Source: Rhodobacter sp. SY28-1 (GTDB lineage: Bacteria; Pseudomonadota; Alphaproteobacteria; Rhodobacterales; Rhodobacteraceae). Taken from it: 64,000 nt of DNA. A program made the position numbers and the translations under genes. The notes beneath the pieces are model-generated. The model saw only the letters and a list, made by a program, of their open reading frames with translations, was not told the origin of the DNA and ran no database searches. Every line of letters begins with the position of its first letter. The stretch's first letter is position 1. The stretch is taken from positions 806,001 through 870,000 of the forward strand of contig NZ_STGH01000001.1 in the NCBI RefSeq assembly GCF_005222785.1, in the 5' to 3' direction. This document shows, in pieces, positions 45,576 through 55,483 of the stretch.

Positions 45576-47645
45576 CTAGCGCGTGAAGGACACGGCATTG
45601 CCCGCGTCCACGTTCAGGAAATTGCCCGTCGACTTCGCCGACAGGTCACTGGCGAAGAAGTAGACCCCCTCCGCGATGTCCTCGGGAAAGACCGACCGCT
45701 GCAACAGGCTGCGCTTGCGGTAATGCTCCTCCAAGTCCGACACGGCGATCTTGTTCGATGCGGCGCGCTGTTCCGACCATTCGCCCTTCCAGATTTTCGA
45801 GCCCCGCAATACGGCATCGGGGTTCACCACATTGACCCTGATCCCCATCGGCGCGCCCTCCAGCGCCATGCAGCGCGCAAGGTGGATCTCCGCCGCCTTC
45901 GCGGTGCAATAGGCACTAGCACCAGGGCTGGCCGCCACCCCGTTCTTCGACGAGATGAACACCATCGACCCGCCGATTCCCTGAGCTTTCAGAACACGAT
46001 AGCCCTCGCGCCCCACCAGGAAATAGCCGGTGGACAGGATGTCCATCGTCTTGTTCCACATCGCCAGCGTCGTATCCTCGACCGCCGCCGCTGATGTAAT
46101 CCCCGCATTGTTCACCAGCACATCCAGCCCGCCGTATTCGCCCACGGTGTACTCCACCGCCGAGATCACCGCCGCCTCACTGGTCACGTCCATAACCACG
46201 CCCCGCACAATGTCGCGGCCATAGCGCTTGGCGAAGCCTGCCACGACCTCATCCATCGCGGTCTGGTCGATATCCGCCAGCACAACGTTGCACCCTTCCC
46301 GCAGCAGCCGCTCCGCGCTGGCCGACCCGATCCCCCCCGCCCCGCCGGTGATGAAGGCCACCCGGCCCGCCATCGGCTTTGGCTTCGGCATACGCTGCAG
46401 CTTCGCCTCCTCCAGCAGCCAGTATTCGATGTCGAAGGCCTCCTGCTCCGGCAGGCCCTGATATTTGGAGACCCCCGAGGCCCCACGCATCACGTTGATC
46501 GCGTTGACGTAGAACTCTGCCGAGACCCTTGCCGTCGCCTTGTCCTTGGCGAAAGAGATCATCCCCACGCCCGGCACCAGATAGATCACCGCATTCGGGT
46601 CGCGCATCGCGGGGGAGTTCGGGCGCTTGCAGCGGTCGTAGTAGGCCGCATAGTCCGCTCGGTAGCCCGCAATCAGACCGTCCAGCGCGACTGCATCGGC
46701 ATCCGCGGGGACGACCAAAGGCTTGATCTTCGTCCGCAGGAAGTGGTCCGGGCAGGACGTCCCCATCGGCGCCAGATCGGAAAGTGAATGAGAGTTCACA
46801 AACTCCAGCACCTCTGGCGCGTCGGTGAAGTGGCCGACCATATGCGCCCCGCCCGAGATGCGCCCCCGGATCAAGGGCATCAGGCGGCGGGCCGTCGCCT
46901 TGCGCTCCGTAGCCTCCAGCGAGGCAACCTTCTCCCCGCCAAACACCGGCCGCTTGACGTTCGTGTCCAGCCAGACCGCCGCGCGATTGATCATCTCCAA
47001 GGTCAGCAGATAGCAGTCCTTCGCCGTCTCCGCCCAGGTGAAGAGCCCATGCTGCCCCAGCACCACACCCTTCAGCCTCGGGTTCTCCTCCGCCATCCGG
47101 CCCAGCTTGATCCCCAGATCAATCCCCGGCCGCTGCCAGGGCAGATAGCCCAGTTCACCGCCAAAGATCTCCTCGGTCAGCCGCACCTGATCGGCACTGG
47201 CAGCAATCGCGATCACGGCGTCGGAATGGACGTGGTCCACATGCGCGTAAGGCACGAACCCATGCAGCCAGGTATCAATCGACGGCGCGCGGGGGTTCAG
47301 GTTGAAGATCGTGTGCCCCAGCGCCTCGACCATCGCGTCTTCCTGGTCCAGCCCCCGGTACTGCGCGCGCAGCTGCATCAGCTTCGACATGTAGAGGGTC
47401 GCGAAGCCGTCCAGCTTCATCGACCCGATGTCCCCGCCGGATCCCTTCACCCAAAGCACCTGCACATCCTCACCCGACAGCGGGTCCTTATGGGTGACCT
47501 TCGCGGACGTGTTCCCCCCGCCGAAGTTGGTGATTCTCAGGTCCGATCCCAGCAGGTTCGACCGGTAGAGAAGCTTCCCAGGCTCATCCAAGGTGGCGGC
47601 ATAAGCGTCGTCCCACAGGGACTTGAGCGTGATTTCCTGGGTCAT
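45576..47645 (-). CDS. rhaD: Bifunctional rhamnulose-1-phosphate aldolase/short-chain dehydrogenase
   Basis: This 689-residue fusion has an N-terminal class II aldolase domain (about residues 1-400) with metal ligands in HVHSDAVIA and LGQHGLFTW, and a C-terminal SDR domain with NAD loop TGGAGGIGSA, NNAGI and YCTAK. The aldolase makes DHAP and L-lactaldehyde; the dehydrogenase can oxidise the lactaldehyde to lactate. It is the first gene of the operon toward 40178, divergent from rhaR, with direct repeats in front. Confidence 0.95.
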   Translation of the reverse strand: MTQEITLKSLWDDAYAATLDEPGKLLYRSNLLGSDLRITNFGGGNTSAKVTHKDPLSGEDVQVLWVKGSGGDIGSMKLDGFATLYMSKLMQLRAQYRGLDQEDAMVEALGHTIFNLNPRAPSIDTWLHGFVPYAHVDHVHSDAVIAIAASADQVRLTEEIFGGELGYLPWQRPGIDLGIKLGRMAEENPRLKGVVLGQHGLFTWAETAKDCYLLTLEMINRAAVWLDTNVKRPVFGGEKVASLEATERKATARRLMPLIRGRISGGAHMVGHFTDAPEVLEFVNSHSLSDLAPMGTSCPDHFLRTKIKPLVVPADADAVALDGLIAGYRADYAAYYDRCKRPNSPAMRDPNAVIYLVPGVGMISFAKDKATARVSAEFYVNAINVMRGASGVSKYQGLPEQEAFDIEYWLLEEAKLQRMPKPKPMAGRVAFITGGAGGIGSASAERLLREGCNVVLADIDQTAMDEVVAGFAKRYGRDIVRGVVMDVTSEAAVISAVEYTVGEYGGLDVLVNNAGITSAAAVEDTTLAMWNKTMDILSTGYFLVGREGYRVLKAQGIGGSMVFISSKNGVAASPGASAYCTAKAAEIHLARCMALEGAPMGIRVNVVNPDAVLRGSKIWKGEWSEQRAASNKIAVSDLEEHYRKRSLLQRSVFPEDIAEGVYFFASDLSAKSTGNFLNVDAGNAVSFTR

Positions 47646-47687
47646 TGGTCCGGACTTTGGCTGAAGTGGTTGCCCGTCAGGATAGGG

Positions 47688-47717
47688 ACGAAACGCTCAC
47701 AGTCAATCACGAAACGC
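47688..47717. promoter_or_regulatory. Candidate RhaR operator: two ACGAAACGC direct repeats
   Basis: ACGAAACGC occurs at 47688-47696 and 47709-47717, start to start 21 bp (two helical turns). DeoR-family regulators often bind repeats of the type TTTCG/CGAAA. They lie 43-72 bp upstream of the rhaD ATG, in the rhaD-rhaR intergenic region. Confidence 0.55.
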
Positions 47718-47741
47718 CATACTGCACCGCAGAGAATCTTC

Positions 47742-47758
47742 CGCAATGCAGCATTGCG
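47742..47758. promoter_or_regulatory. Palindrome in the rhaD-rhaR intergenic region
   Basis: CGCAATG-CAG-CATTGCG is a perfect 7+3+7 inverted repeat midway between the divergent rhaD (47645) and rhaR (47804) starts. It may be a second regulator site or an activator site. Confidence 0.5.
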
Positions 47759-47803
47759 ATTGTTTGTTGACGGATATGAGCGATTCTGACAGCCTTCCCA
47801 ACC

Positions 47804-48604
47804 ATGATGCACGAACGCGAAAGATGGCAGCTGATCCTGACCCGCCTGCGGGACCGTGGCATCGTCCGCGTGGCCGACCTGGTGGGCGTGACCGGCGCCT
47901 CGGTCGCCACCCTGCGCCGTGACCTCGCGAAACTGGAAGACTCCGGCCAGCTGCGGCGGGTCCACGGCGGGGCGGAATCCGTGGCCTCCGGCCAAACGCC
48001 GCTCACCGCGCAATCTTTCGATTCCAGCCAGACCCTGAACGCCGACCTCAAGCAGGCCGTGGCCCAGGGTGCGGCGAACCTCTGCCAGGACGGCGATTCC
48101 ATCATCCTCAACGCGGGTTCCACCACCTGGTTCATGGCGCAATACCTGCGCCAGCACCGGATGCAGGTCCTGACCAACTCCTTCCCCATCGCGCAGGAAC
48201 TGATCGCCCACTCGATGAACCGCGTCGTCCTGCCGGGCGGAGAGCTGTATCGCGAGGCCGGGATCATCCTTTCCCCCTTCGACGAGGACGCGATCCAGCA
48301 TTTCGCTGCGTCGAAGATGTTCATGTCCTGCTATTCGATCACGCCGCTTGGCATCATCGAAAGCGACCCGCTGGTGGCCCGGGCCGAGGCAAAGCTCCTC
48401 TCCCGCACCGAAAACCTGATTGTCGTCGCCGACTCGACCAAGTTCGAGGCGCGCGGCAACATGGTGGTCTGCCCGCTGACCCGTGTCTCGACACTGGTCA
48501 CTGACACGGGCGCGCCACCCCACATGCTGGACCATCTTCGACAACTGGGTGTCGAGGTGATCCTGATCGACCCCAAGGAAGCGAAGGTCCTGACCGCGGC
48601 CTGA
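47804..48604 (+). CDS. rhaR: DeoR-family rhamnose regulator
   Basis: This 266-residue protein has an N-terminal DeoR winged helix ([18 protein letters not shown]...[23 protein letters not shown]), ending in the RRVHGGA signature. The C-terminal DeoRC sugar-phosphate sensor domain reads [15 protein letters not shown] and [12 protein letters not shown]. It is divergent from rhaD and 41 bp upstream of rhaS. It probably represses both units in the absence of a rhamnose-derived phosphate. No Shine-Dalgarno sequence is evident at its start, so translation may be weak. Confidence 0.9.
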   Translation: MMHERERWQLILTRLRDRGIVRVADLVGVTGASVATLRRDLAKLEDSGQLRRVHGGAESVASGQTPLTAQSFDSSQTLNADLKQAVAQGAANLCQDGDSIILNAGSTTWFMAQYLRQHRMQVLTNSFPIAQELIAHSMNRVVLPGGELYREAGIILSPFDEDAIQHFAASKMFMSCYSITPLGIIESDPLVARAEAKLLSRTENLIVVADSTKFEARGNMVVCPLTRVSTLVTDTGAPPHMLDHLRQLGVEVILIDPKEAKVLTAA

Positions 48605-48645
48605 GGAGGGCACGGCAGGAAAACATAAACGGGAGGAGACTACCA

Positions 48646-49692
48646 ATGATGATGAAACTCACCGGCCTTGCCTTTGCGGCGGGCCTTGCGACCCTGATGG
48701 GCTCGACCGCGATGGCCGAACCCGTGACCGCCACCCCCGGCCAGGCCGTGAACGCGGTCCTGCTGCCCAAGTTCCTCGGCATCCTGCCCTTCGACCAGGC
48801 CAACCGCGGCGCCCAGGAAGCCGCGGCCGAGCTTGGCTCGACCGGCACGCTGGAATTCATCGGCCCGACCCCGGAAAACTCCGCCGCTGGCCAGATCGAG
48901 ATGCTGACCAACGCCACGACGCAAAAGCAGAACGTGGTCATGCTGTCGAACAACGCGGGCGACCAGATTGCGCCTGCCGCCGAAGCCGCTGCCGCCGCTG
49001 GCACCAAGGTCGTGACCTGGGACAGCCCGATCCCGAACGGCGCGGGTGAATCGTTCTTCGTGGCCCAGGTCGACTTCGGCTCCATCGGTGTCGTGATGGC
49101 TGACATGGCCTTCGACCTCGCCGGTGGCGCGGGCGAAGTCGCGATACTGTCGGCATCCCCTGACGCCTCGAACCAGAACGCCTGGATCGAAGCGATGAAG
49201 GGAACGATGGCCTCGGACGCCAAGTACAAGGACCTGAAACTGGTCGACGTCGTCTACGGCAACGACCAGTCGGAAGAATCCTACAACAAGGCCCTCGGCC
49301 TCGTGGACAAGTACCCGGACCTCAAGGTCATCATGGCCCCGACCACTGTCGGCATCGTCGCCGCCGCCAAGGCCATGCAGGACGAGGGCCTGTGCGAAAA
49401 GGTCAAGGTCTCCGGCCTTGGCCTGCCTGCGGAAATGGTCAGCTACAGCCTCAACGGCTGCGCCCCGCAGTTTGCGCTGTGGAGCTTCGTTGACCTCGGC
49501 TACCTGACCTACCAGGCCTCCTACGCCCTTGCGACCGGAGCCATCAAAGGGGATGTCGGCGAAGAGTTCACCGCAGGCCGCATGGGTACGTTCAAGATCG
49601 AGGAAGACCCGGGCCGCCCGGGCGCCAAGCGCATCCTGATGGGGCCGTTCACGGTCTACACCAAGGACAACGTCGAAGCCGCCGCCAACTGA
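48646..49692 (+). CDS. rhaS: Rhamnose ABC transporter substrate-binding protein
   Basis: This 348-residue periplasmic binding protein has a signal peptide ([25 protein letters not shown]) and the ribose-type fold ([46 protein letters not shown]). It matches the autoinducer-2/rhamnose-binding (RhaS) class. GGGAGGAG lies seven bases before the start. A hairpin with a T-rich tail follows, as is common after the abundant binding protein of an ABC operon. Confidence 0.94.
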   Translation: MMMKLTGLAFAAGLATLMGSTAMAEPVTATPGQAVNAVLLPKFLGILPFDQANRGAQEAAAELGSTGTLEFIGPTPENSAAGQIEMLTNATTQKQNVVMLSNNAGDQIAPAAEAAAAAGTKVVTWDSPIPNGAGESFFVAQVDFGSIGVVMADMAFDLAGGAGEVAILSASPDASNQNAWIEAMKGTMASDAKYKDLKLVDVVYGNDQSEESYNKALGLVDKYPDLKVIMAPTTVGIVAAAKAMQDEGLCEKVKVSGLGLPAEMVSYSLNGCAPQFALWSFVDLGYLTYQASYALATGAIKGDVGEEFTAGRMGTFKIEEDPGRPGAKRILMGPFTVYTKDNVEAAAN

Positions 49693-49709
49693 GGCAGCCT
49701 TTGCTCCCT

Positions 49710-49739
49710 GGGGGCTGCCAATGCGCAGCCCCCTTCCTC
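49710..49739 (+). terminator. Partial terminator between rhaS and rhaT
   Basis: GGGGGCTGC (49710-49718) pairs with GCAGCCCCC (49725-49733) over 9 bp, and TTCCTC follows. It probably lowers downstream expression relative to rhaS. An in-frame ATG at 49721 falls inside this hairpin, which argues against that start for rhaT. Confidence 0.7.
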
Positions 49740-49759
49740 TTCTTGCATCGGAACGCCCC

Positions 49760-51271
49760 ATGACCCAGCCGGTCCTGGAACTCCTTGGCCTGTCCAAATC
49801 CTTCGCCGCCACCCAGGCGCTGAAGGACATGTCGCTCTCGGTAATGCCCGGCGAGGTGCACGCCATCGTCGGCGAGAACGGCGCGGGCAAGTCGACCCTC
49901 ATCAAGATCATGACCGGCGTCCACCAGCCCGACACCGGCACCATCCGTGTCGACGGCCAGCCCGTCACGCTGAAATCCACTCAAGCCGCGCAAGACGCAG
50001 GCATCGCCGCGATTTACCAGGAACCGATGGTCTTCCCCGACCTCAATGTCGCGGAAAACATCTTCATCTCGAACCGCGCCAAGGGCCGCATCATGCGCTG
50101 GTCCGAGATCCATGCGGAAGCCGACGCCCTTATCTCCCCCCTGGGCGTCAAACTCGACGTCCGCCGCGCCGCCTCGGGGCTGACGCTGGCCGAACAGCAG
50201 ACGGTCGAGATCGCCCGCGCGCTGTCCTTGAAGGTCAAGGTCCTGATCATGGACGAACCGACCGCAAGCCTGTCAGCCCACGAAGTCGCCCGCCTCCTCG
50301 ACATCGCCCGCGCCCTGAAGGCCCAGGGCGTCGCCGTCATCTACATCTCTCACCGCCTGGATGAGATCTTCCGCATCGCCGACCGCGTCACCGTGATCCG
50401 CGACGGCCAGCACATCAGCACCAAACCCATCGCCGAGGTCACCGAAGACGGCCTCGTCAAGGACATGGTCGGCCGCGCGCTGGAAAGCTTCGCGGTCAAG
50501 ACCGCCGCCAACCCGCATGGCGAAACCCTCCTCTCGGTGAAAGACCTCGGCCTGCAAGGCACCTTCAAAGGCATCACTTTCGACCTCCACAAGGGCGAGG
50601 TCCTCTGCCTCGCAGGCCTTGTCGGTGCCCGCCGCACCGATGTCGCCCTCTCCCTCTTCGGCATCGCCCCCGCGACCGAGGGCACCATCACGCTGGCAGG
50701 CCAACAGGTCAGCATCACCACCCCGCAGCAGGCGATGGACCTCGGCATCGCCTACGTCTCCGAAGACCGCCGCAAGCTTGGCCTTGCGATGCCGCTCTCC
50801 ATCTTCGCCAACATTTCGCTGGCAAGTCTCGGAAAACTCCTCAAGCCCTTCGGCCTCATCGACCGCGCCGCCGAGGCGGAAATGGCCGAAACCTACCGCA
50901 AGCGCCTCGCCATCCGCTCGCCTGACACTCTGATCGAAGTCGGCAAACTGTCGGGGGGCAACCAGCAGAAGGTCATGCTGGCGAAGTGGCTGGAAACCAA
51001 ACCCCGCGTCCTGATCTTCGACGAACCCACCCGCGGCATCGACGTCGGCGCGAAGGCCGAAGTCCACGCCATCATCCGCCAACTGGCCAGTGAGGGCGTC
51101 GCCATCCTCGTCATCTCCTCCGACCTGCCCGAGGTCCTGGCCCTTGCCGACCGCGTCCTTGTCATGCGCGAAGGCCGCCAGGCCGGCATCCTCCCCATAG
51201 AAGAGGCCACCCAGGAACGCGTCATCGCGCTGGCCGCTGGACAAGCCTCCGCTGAAAGACCCGCCGCATGA
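49760..51271 (+). CDS. rhaT: Rhamnose ABC transporter ATP-binding protein (two domains)
   Basis: This 503-residue sugar ABC ATPase with two nucleotide-binding domains, as in RbsA/AraG, starts [15 protein letters not shown]. The first domain has Walker [10 protein letters not shown], signature LTLAEQQ (degenerate LSGGQ) and Walker B ILIMDEPT. The second has Walker A-like GLVGARRT (degenerate), signature LSGGNQQ and [11 protein letters not shown]. The asymmetry is normal for this class. ATG at 49760 is chosen over 49721. Confidence 0.94.
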   Translation: MTQPVLELLGLSKSFAATQALKDMSLSVMPGEVHAIVGENGAGKSTLIKIMTGVHQPDTGTIRVDGQPVTLKSTQAAQDAGIAAIYQEPMVFPDLNVAENIFISNRAKGRIMRWSEIHAEADALISPLGVKLDVRRAASGLTLAEQQTVEIARALSLKVKVLIMDEPTASLSAHEVARLLDIARALKAQGVAVIYISHRLDEIFRIADRVTVIRDGQHISTKPIAEVTEDGLVKDMVGRALESFAVKTAANPHGETLLSVKDLGLQGTFKGITFDLHKGEVLCLAGLVGARRTDVALSLFGIAPATEGTITLAGQQVSITTPQQAMDLGIAYVSEDRRKLGLAMPLSIFANISLASLGKLLKPFGLIDRAAEAEMAETYRKRLAIRSPDTLIEVGKLSGGNQQKVMLAKWLETKPRVLIFDEPTRGIDVGAKAEVHAIIRQLASEGVAILVISSDLPEVLALADRVLVMREGRQAGILPIEEATQERVIALAAGQASAERPAA

Positions 51272-51323
51272 CCCCCACATTTTCTGTCTCCAAGTATCCC
51301 CGCCGGAGGCCCTCCGAGCCGGT

Positions 51324-51342
51324 TGCGCGCCCTTCGCGCGCA
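51324..51342 (+). other. Hairpin in the rhaT-rhaP gap
   Basis: TGCGCGC, loop CCTTC, GCGCGCA: a perfect 7-bp stem in the 139-bp gap between rhaT and rhaP. There is no T-run, so it may slow or stabilise the transcript without acting as a terminator. The gap holds no gene. Confidence 0.45.
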
Positions 51343-51410
51343 GAGGCGAGAGAAAAGGCTTGCGCGTCAGCGCTCAATTTGAAAACCGTCCGCACCAGCG
51401 GGGGCCAGCC

Positions 51411-52415
51411 ATGACCCTCCTCACCCGCGCCTCGCCGCAGACCCTGCGCCTTTTGGCCCTGGCCCTCGCCCTCCTCGCCACGATTCTGTTCTTCGCCACC
51501 CAGATCGAGGGCTACCTCTCCCCCCGCATGTTCAACCGGATCAGCACCTCCGCCGCCGTGGTGCTGCCCATCGCGGTCGGGCAAGCCATCGTCATCATGA
51601 CCCGCAACATCGACCTCTCTGCAGGCTCGATCCTCGGCGTCGTCGCCTACATGGCGGGCCAGACGCTCTCCTCCATGCCCGACCTCCACCCCATCCTCGC
51701 CGTCCTCTTCTGCATGGCCCTCGGCGCCGCGCTTGGAGCCATCAACGGGCTCATCATCGCCTGGGGCCGCGTGCCATCGATCATCGTGACCCTCGGCACG
51801 CTCGCGCTTTTCCGCAGCTTCCTCGTCGAATGGTCCGATGCCAAGACCATCACCACCGCCAGCCTGCCGCAATGGCTCGTTGACCTCCCCTCTGCCAACG
51901 CCTTCTCCATCGGCGGCCTCGATATCCGCGTCACCGTGGTCCTTGCTCTCGCGGCGGTCCTCGTCACCGGCCTCGCCCTCACCTTCTACCGCCCCGCCCG
52001 CCGCTTCTACGCCGTCGGTTCCAACCCGGACGCCGCTCTCATGGCCGGGATCAACGCGAACCGCGTCGTCCTGACCGCCTTCGTCCTGGCGGGAGCCTTC
52101 GCCGGCCTCTCCGGCTTCCTCTTCCTCGCCAAGTTCGGCAACATCACCGTCGTCGCGGGCCTGGGTTACGAGCTGAAATCCATCGCCGCCGTCGTCGTCG
52201 GTGGGGTCTCCATCATGGGCGGCTCCGGCTCGATGATCGGCGTCCTGATGGGCGCGCTTCTCGTCGACACCATCGACAACTCGCTCACCCGCTGGGCTGT
52301 CGTCTCCGAATTCTGGCGTGATGCGCTTCTGGGGGGCCTCATCATGGCCGCCGTCACCGTCGACACGCTCGCCAGCCGCCAGCTTGCCCGACTGCGGAAA
52401 GGGGGCAGCGAATGA
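51411..52415 (+). CDS. rhaP: Rhamnose ABC transporter permease
   Basis: This 334-residue inner-membrane permease of the ribose/rhamnose (RbsC) family has 8-10 hydrophobic helices and the motifs [50 protein letters not shown] and [21 protein letters not shown] at 51411 is preceded by GGGGG; upstream in-frame codons are not hydrophobic. It is paired with rhaQ, which starts 4 bp before its end. Confidence 0.92.
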   Translation: MTLLTRASPQTLRLLALALALLATILFFATQIEGYLSPRMFNRISTSAAVVLPIAVGQAIVIMTRNIDLSAGSILGVVAYMAGQTLSSMPDLHPILAVLFCMALGAALGAINGLIIAWGRVPSIIVTLGTLALFRSFLVEWSDAKTITTASLPQWLVDLPSANAFSIGGLDIRVTVVLALAAVLVTGLALTFYRPARRFYAVGSNPDAALMAGINANRVVLTAFVLAGAFAGLSGFLFLAKFGNITVVAGLGYELKSIAAVVVGGVSIMGGSGSMIGVLMGALLVDTIDNSLTRWAVVSEFWRDALLGGLIMAAVTVDTLASRQLARLRKGGSE

Positions 52416-53368
52416 CCAAGTTCCTCACCCCCTGGGAAACCGGCCTCCTTGCCGTCTTCCTTGCGACCCTCGCGCTCAATGCCAGCTTCGCGCCCGAATT
52501 CCTGACGGTGCAAAACCAGATCAACCTCTTCCAGCTGTCGATCGAGAAGATCATCGTCGCCCTGATCATGACCCTCGTCATCATCAACGCCGAGATCGAC
52601 CTCTCCGTCGCCTCGATCATGGGCCTCTCCGCCGCGCTTTTCGGCTACCTCGTAAACGCGGGGACCCCGGGCGGCCTCGCCTGCCTCATCTGCCTCGCCG
52701 CCGGTCTTGTCGCCGGGGCCGTGAACGCCGTCCTCATCGCCCGCGTCGGCATCCCCTCGCTTGTCGTGACGCTTGCCATGCTGATCGGCTTCCGCGGTCT
52801 CGCCCGCGTGCTGGTCCAGGACAATTCGCTTGGCGACTTCCCGCAATGGTTCACCGACCTCGGGCAAAAGGGCCTGATCGGCCCGATCCCCCTTGCCATG
52901 GTCCTGTTCGTCCTCCTGCTGATCCTCCTCGGCATGACCCTCCATCGCTCCTCTTTTGGCCGTCAGGTCATCGTCATCGGCACCAACGCCGAGGTCGCCC
53001 GCTTCTCCGGCCTGAACGTCGCCCGGGTGAAGACCGTGCTCTTCCTTCTCTCCGCTCTCGTCTCCGCCCTCTGCGGCCTCCTCTATGCCGCCCGCCTCGG
53101 CTCCGTCCGCGGCGACACCGCGCTGGGGTTCGAGCTTGACATCATCACCATGGTCCTCCTCGGCGGCGTCAGCATCTTTGGCGGCAAGGGCAGCATGGTG
53201 GGCGTGCTCCTGTCGATCCTGATCGTCCTGAACCTGAGGAACGGCATGGGCCTGATGAGCATCACCGGCCACATGCAGACCGGCGTGATCGGCGTCCTCT
53301 TGATCGGCTCGGTCCTGTTGCCGAACCTTCTGGCCGACGTCAAAGCCCGCCAAAGAAAGGACGCCTGA
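52412..53368 (+). CDS. rhaQ: Rhamnose ABC transporter permease
   Basis: This 318-residue second permease of the RbsC family has [53 protein letters not shown] and [18 protein letters not shown]. It overlaps rhaP at its start (ATGA) and rhaM at its end (TGATG). RhaP and RhaQ are expected to form the heterodimeric channel served by RhaT. Confidence 0.92.
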   Translation: MTKFLTPWETGLLAVFLATLALNASFAPEFLTVQNQINLFQLSIEKIIVALIMTLVIINAEIDLSVASIMGLSAALFGYLVNAGTPGGLACLICLAAGLVAGAVNAVLIARVGIPSLVVTLAMLIGFRGLARVLVQDNSLGDFPQWFTDLGQKGLIGPIPLAMVLFVLLLILLGMTLHRSSFGRQVIVIGTNAEVARFSGLNVARVKTVLFLLSALVSALCGLLYAARLGSVRGDTALGFELDIITMVLLGGVSIFGGKGSMVGVLLSILIVLNLRNGMGLMSITGHMQTGVIGVLLIGSVLLPNLLADVKARQRKDA

Positions 53369-53682
53369 TGCAGCGCCACGCCTTCAAGATGCGCCTGAAC
53401 AAAGGCATGGAGGCCGAATACACCCGCCGCCATGACGAGATCTGGCCAGAGCTGGTTGACCTGCTCCACGAAGCGGGAATTTCGAACTACTCGATCCATC
53501 TCGACCGCGAGACCATGACCCTCTTCGGCTACCTCGAACGCCGCTCGGATCACACCATGGACGACCTGCCCAACCACCCGGTGATGACGCGCTGGTGGGC
53601 CTACATGGGCGACATCATGGCCACGAACCCCGACGGCTCCCCCGTGGCGATCCCGCTGACGGAAACCTTCTACATGGCCTGA
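53368..53682 (+). CDS. rhaM: L-rhamnose mutarotase
   Basis: This 104-residue RhaM/RhaU has the family pattern [40 protein letters not shown] and a C-terminal TETFYMA. It interconverts alpha and beta anomers of L-rhamnose to feed RhaI. It is the last gene of the rhaRSTPQM series and lies next to rhaK on the other strand. Confidence 0.95.
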   Translation: MQRHAFKMRLNKGMEAEYTRRHDEIWPELVDLLHEAGISNYSIHLDRETMTLFGYLERRSDHTMDDLPNHPVMTRWWAYMGDIMATNPDGSPVAIPLTETFYMA

Positions 53683-53685
53683 GAC

Positions 53686-53745
53686 GCTCCTCGTTCGACG
53701 TCGTCTCCTCCTCGCTTGCGACGAGAAGCGAAGCGCACGAGGAGC
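53686..53745. repeat. Intergenic hairpin repeat, copy 2
   Basis: It begins like the element at 31744 (CTCCTCGTTCGAC...TCGTCTCCTC). The arms GCTCCTCGT (53686-53694) and ACGAGGAGC (53737-53745) form a 9-bp outer stem. It fills the gap between convergent rhaM and rhaK, so it may act as a bidirectional transcription stop. Confidence 0.6.
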
Positions 53746-55098
53746 TTACCGCAGAGCGACAGCCTCCCGCCAAGCCCCGACATACCCAGTCCACAACGCA
53801 TCGTTCTCCGGCAAGACCTCAACTGCCGGAGCCGCCTTTACCGCCAATGGCCCCGCCAGCAGCGCCGCGCCCAATCCGGTCCCAGCCCCCTGACCCGATC
53901 CACGGACAACCCGCCCCGTCGCCGTCGCCAGCATCCGCAGGAAGGCGAGGTTCCCCCCGAAGGCCCCCTCCACGATCACCGGCCCCTCGGCCCCCGCCAG
54001 ATCAAGACACTCCGCCCCCATCAGCGCCGCATAGAACGACGCCGCCGCCATCCTCGCGCCACCCTGCGGCTCGCCCCCAATCCAGCCGAACCGCTTGCCC
54101 GGAAACGGCCCGGTCTCCGGGTGCAGGGACGGCATCGCCATCACCCGCCCCTCCAGCACCGCACGCAGATCCTCCGCAGACGGCTCCACGATCCGCCCCC
54201 CCATGATCTCTTCCATCTCGCGTCCGCCCATGAACCGCGCCGTCGGCACCGGCTGACCCAGCGCATTCACGTTCACCAGCACATCGCGGCTTGCATTCAG
54301 CTCCACCTTCCGACCGCCCAAAGCCATCACGATCATCCAGGTTCCCGTCGACAGAACCCCGCACGGGGCCTCCCCCAGATGCGGCACCAGCGAGGCATTG
54401 GAATCGTGGATCCCGCACAGGATCGGCGTTCCCGCCGGCAACCCCGTCGCCTCGGCAACCGAGGGCAAAACCGGCCCCAGCACATCCGCCGCCTTCCGCA
54501 CCGGGGGGAACAATCCCTCCCAGCCCATCCGGCCGACCAGCGACGAAAACCGCCCCTCCCAAGGGTTCCACAGGTCTGTGTGGCACCCAAGCGAAGTCGC
54601 CTCACTCGCCGCCACGCCCGACAGCCGGTACGACCAGTATTGCGCCAACATCAGCACATGGCGGACCCGCGCGAACTCTGCCGGGAACGCCCGGGACAGC
54701 CAGAACACCTGCGCGCCGACGTTCAGCCCCACCGGAAGACGCGGAGACCCCGTCTCGGCAAACGCCGGTCGGACCGCGTCATACTCCGCCGCCATCCCGT
54801 CCGGCCCGACATGCTCATAATCCAGCATCGGCAACGCCAGCCCACCGACATCATCCACCAGAACGCAAGCCGCCCCATGCGCGGTGATAGACACCGCATC
54901 AACCCCCCGCGCCGCCGCGAGCTTCAGACCTGACAGCGCAAAGGACCAAAGCATCTCCAGATCGTGGTGCGGATACAGCCCCTCCCGCACCACCGCATTC
55001 GGAGTCCGCGCCAGCACCTCCTCGGCGCCCGTGGCAAGGTCAACGACCAGCACCTTGGCATTGGTCTTGCCGATGTCCAGAACCGCGATCCGCCGCAT
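53746..55098 (-). CDS. rhaK: Rhamnulokinase (FGGY carbohydrate kinase)
   Basis: This 450-residue FGGY-family sugar kinase of the alphaproteobacterial RhaK type has the N-terminal phosphate motif (RIAVLDIGKTNAKVLVVD), GIHDSNASLVPHLG and C-terminal GGNLAFLRMLATATGRVV. Start ATG at 55098; the TTG at 55101 just before it is not needed. It phosphorylates L-rhamnulose, and in Rhizobium its relative is also needed for transporter activity. A hairpin lies upstream at 55110-55125 (CCCGGGA/TCCCGGG). Confidence 0.92.
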   Translation of the reverse strand: MRRIAVLDIGKTNAKVLVVDLATGAEEVLARTPNAVVREGLYPHHDLEMLWSFALSGLKLAAARGVDAVSITAHGAACVLVDDVGGLALPMLDYEHVGPDGMAAEYDAVRPAFAETGSPRLPVGLNVGAQVFWLSRAFPAEFARVRHVLMLAQYWSYRLSGVAASEATSLGCHTDLWNPWEGRFSSLVGRMGWEGLFPPVRKAADVLGPVLPSVAEATGLPAGTPILCGIHDSNASLVPHLGEAPCGVLSTGTWMIVMALGGRKVELNASRDVLVNVNALGQPVPTARFMGGREMEEIMGGRIVEPSAEDLRAVLEGRVMAMPSLHPETGPFPGKRFGWIGGEPQGGARMAAASFYAALMGAECLDLAGAEGPVIVEGAFGGNLAFLRMLATATGRVVRGSGQGAGTGLGAALLAGPLAVKAAPAVEVLPENDALWTGYVGAWREAVALR

Positions 55099-55167
55099 CA
55101 AACTCGCCCCCCGGGAAGTCCCGGGAACCAGCCTATCCGATTGATTTTTAGGAAGGAAGCGTCACGA

Positions 55168-55244
55168 TGGTGACCCCGGATGGATTCGAACCATCGACCT
55201 GCCGCTTAGGAGGCGGCCGCTCTATCCCCTGAGCTACGGGGCCA
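55168..55244 (-). tRNA. tRNA-Arg (anticodon CCT), with encoded CCA
   Basis: The reverse strand folds as a complete cloverleaf. Acceptor GGCCCCG/CGGGGTC has one G-U pair, and TAGCTCAGGGGATAGAGC is the D arm. The anticodon stem GCCGC/GCGGC holds the loop CTCCTAA (anticodon CCT at 55211-55209), and the T-arm is GATGGTTCGAATCCATC. Discriminator A and CCA are encoded at the 3' end (55171 and 55170-55168). It reads AGG arginine codons. Confidence 0.97.
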
Positions 55245-55393
55245 CGCGAACCCTCATGCGACGAAACGCACCACAATTCAACTGCCGGAAATGAAAAGGG
55301 GAGGCAAGTTTTGGCCCACTACCCCCCCTTTGGTCCGTCGCATCCAGTTTGAGAGCTTGCAAGGACACGGCAGATATGGCCAGCACGAACGGC

Positions 55394-55407
55394 TGTTAGC
55401 GGTAACA
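55394..55407. promoter_or_regulatory. GntR-like operator 1 upstream of the LacI-family gene
   Basis: TGTTAGCGGTAACA is an almost perfect 14-bp palindrome with a central CG, as in LacI-family operators. It differs at one position from the E. coli GntR operator TGTTACCGGTAACA. Confidence 0.7.
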
Positions 55408-55440
55408 TTAGCAGACGAAACCAGCTTGGACAAGCCTTCT

Positions 55441-55479
55441 CTTTGGCGCTAACAAGGGATACCGCAGTTACCGGATCAG
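55441..55479. promoter_or_regulatory. GntR-like operator half-sites 2 and 3
   Basis: The complement of 55441-55454 contains TGTTAGCGCC, and 55466-55479 is AGTTACCGGATCAG; each keeps one good half-site of the same operator. The last one lies directly before the gene start, suggesting autoregulation. Confidence 0.5.
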
Positions 55480-55483
55480 CGCC

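Noticed and set aside
52166-53353. Long antisense open frame over rhaP-rhaQ
   Set aside because: Highly charged His/Asp/Glu-rich product without family features; a shadow of the permease codons.
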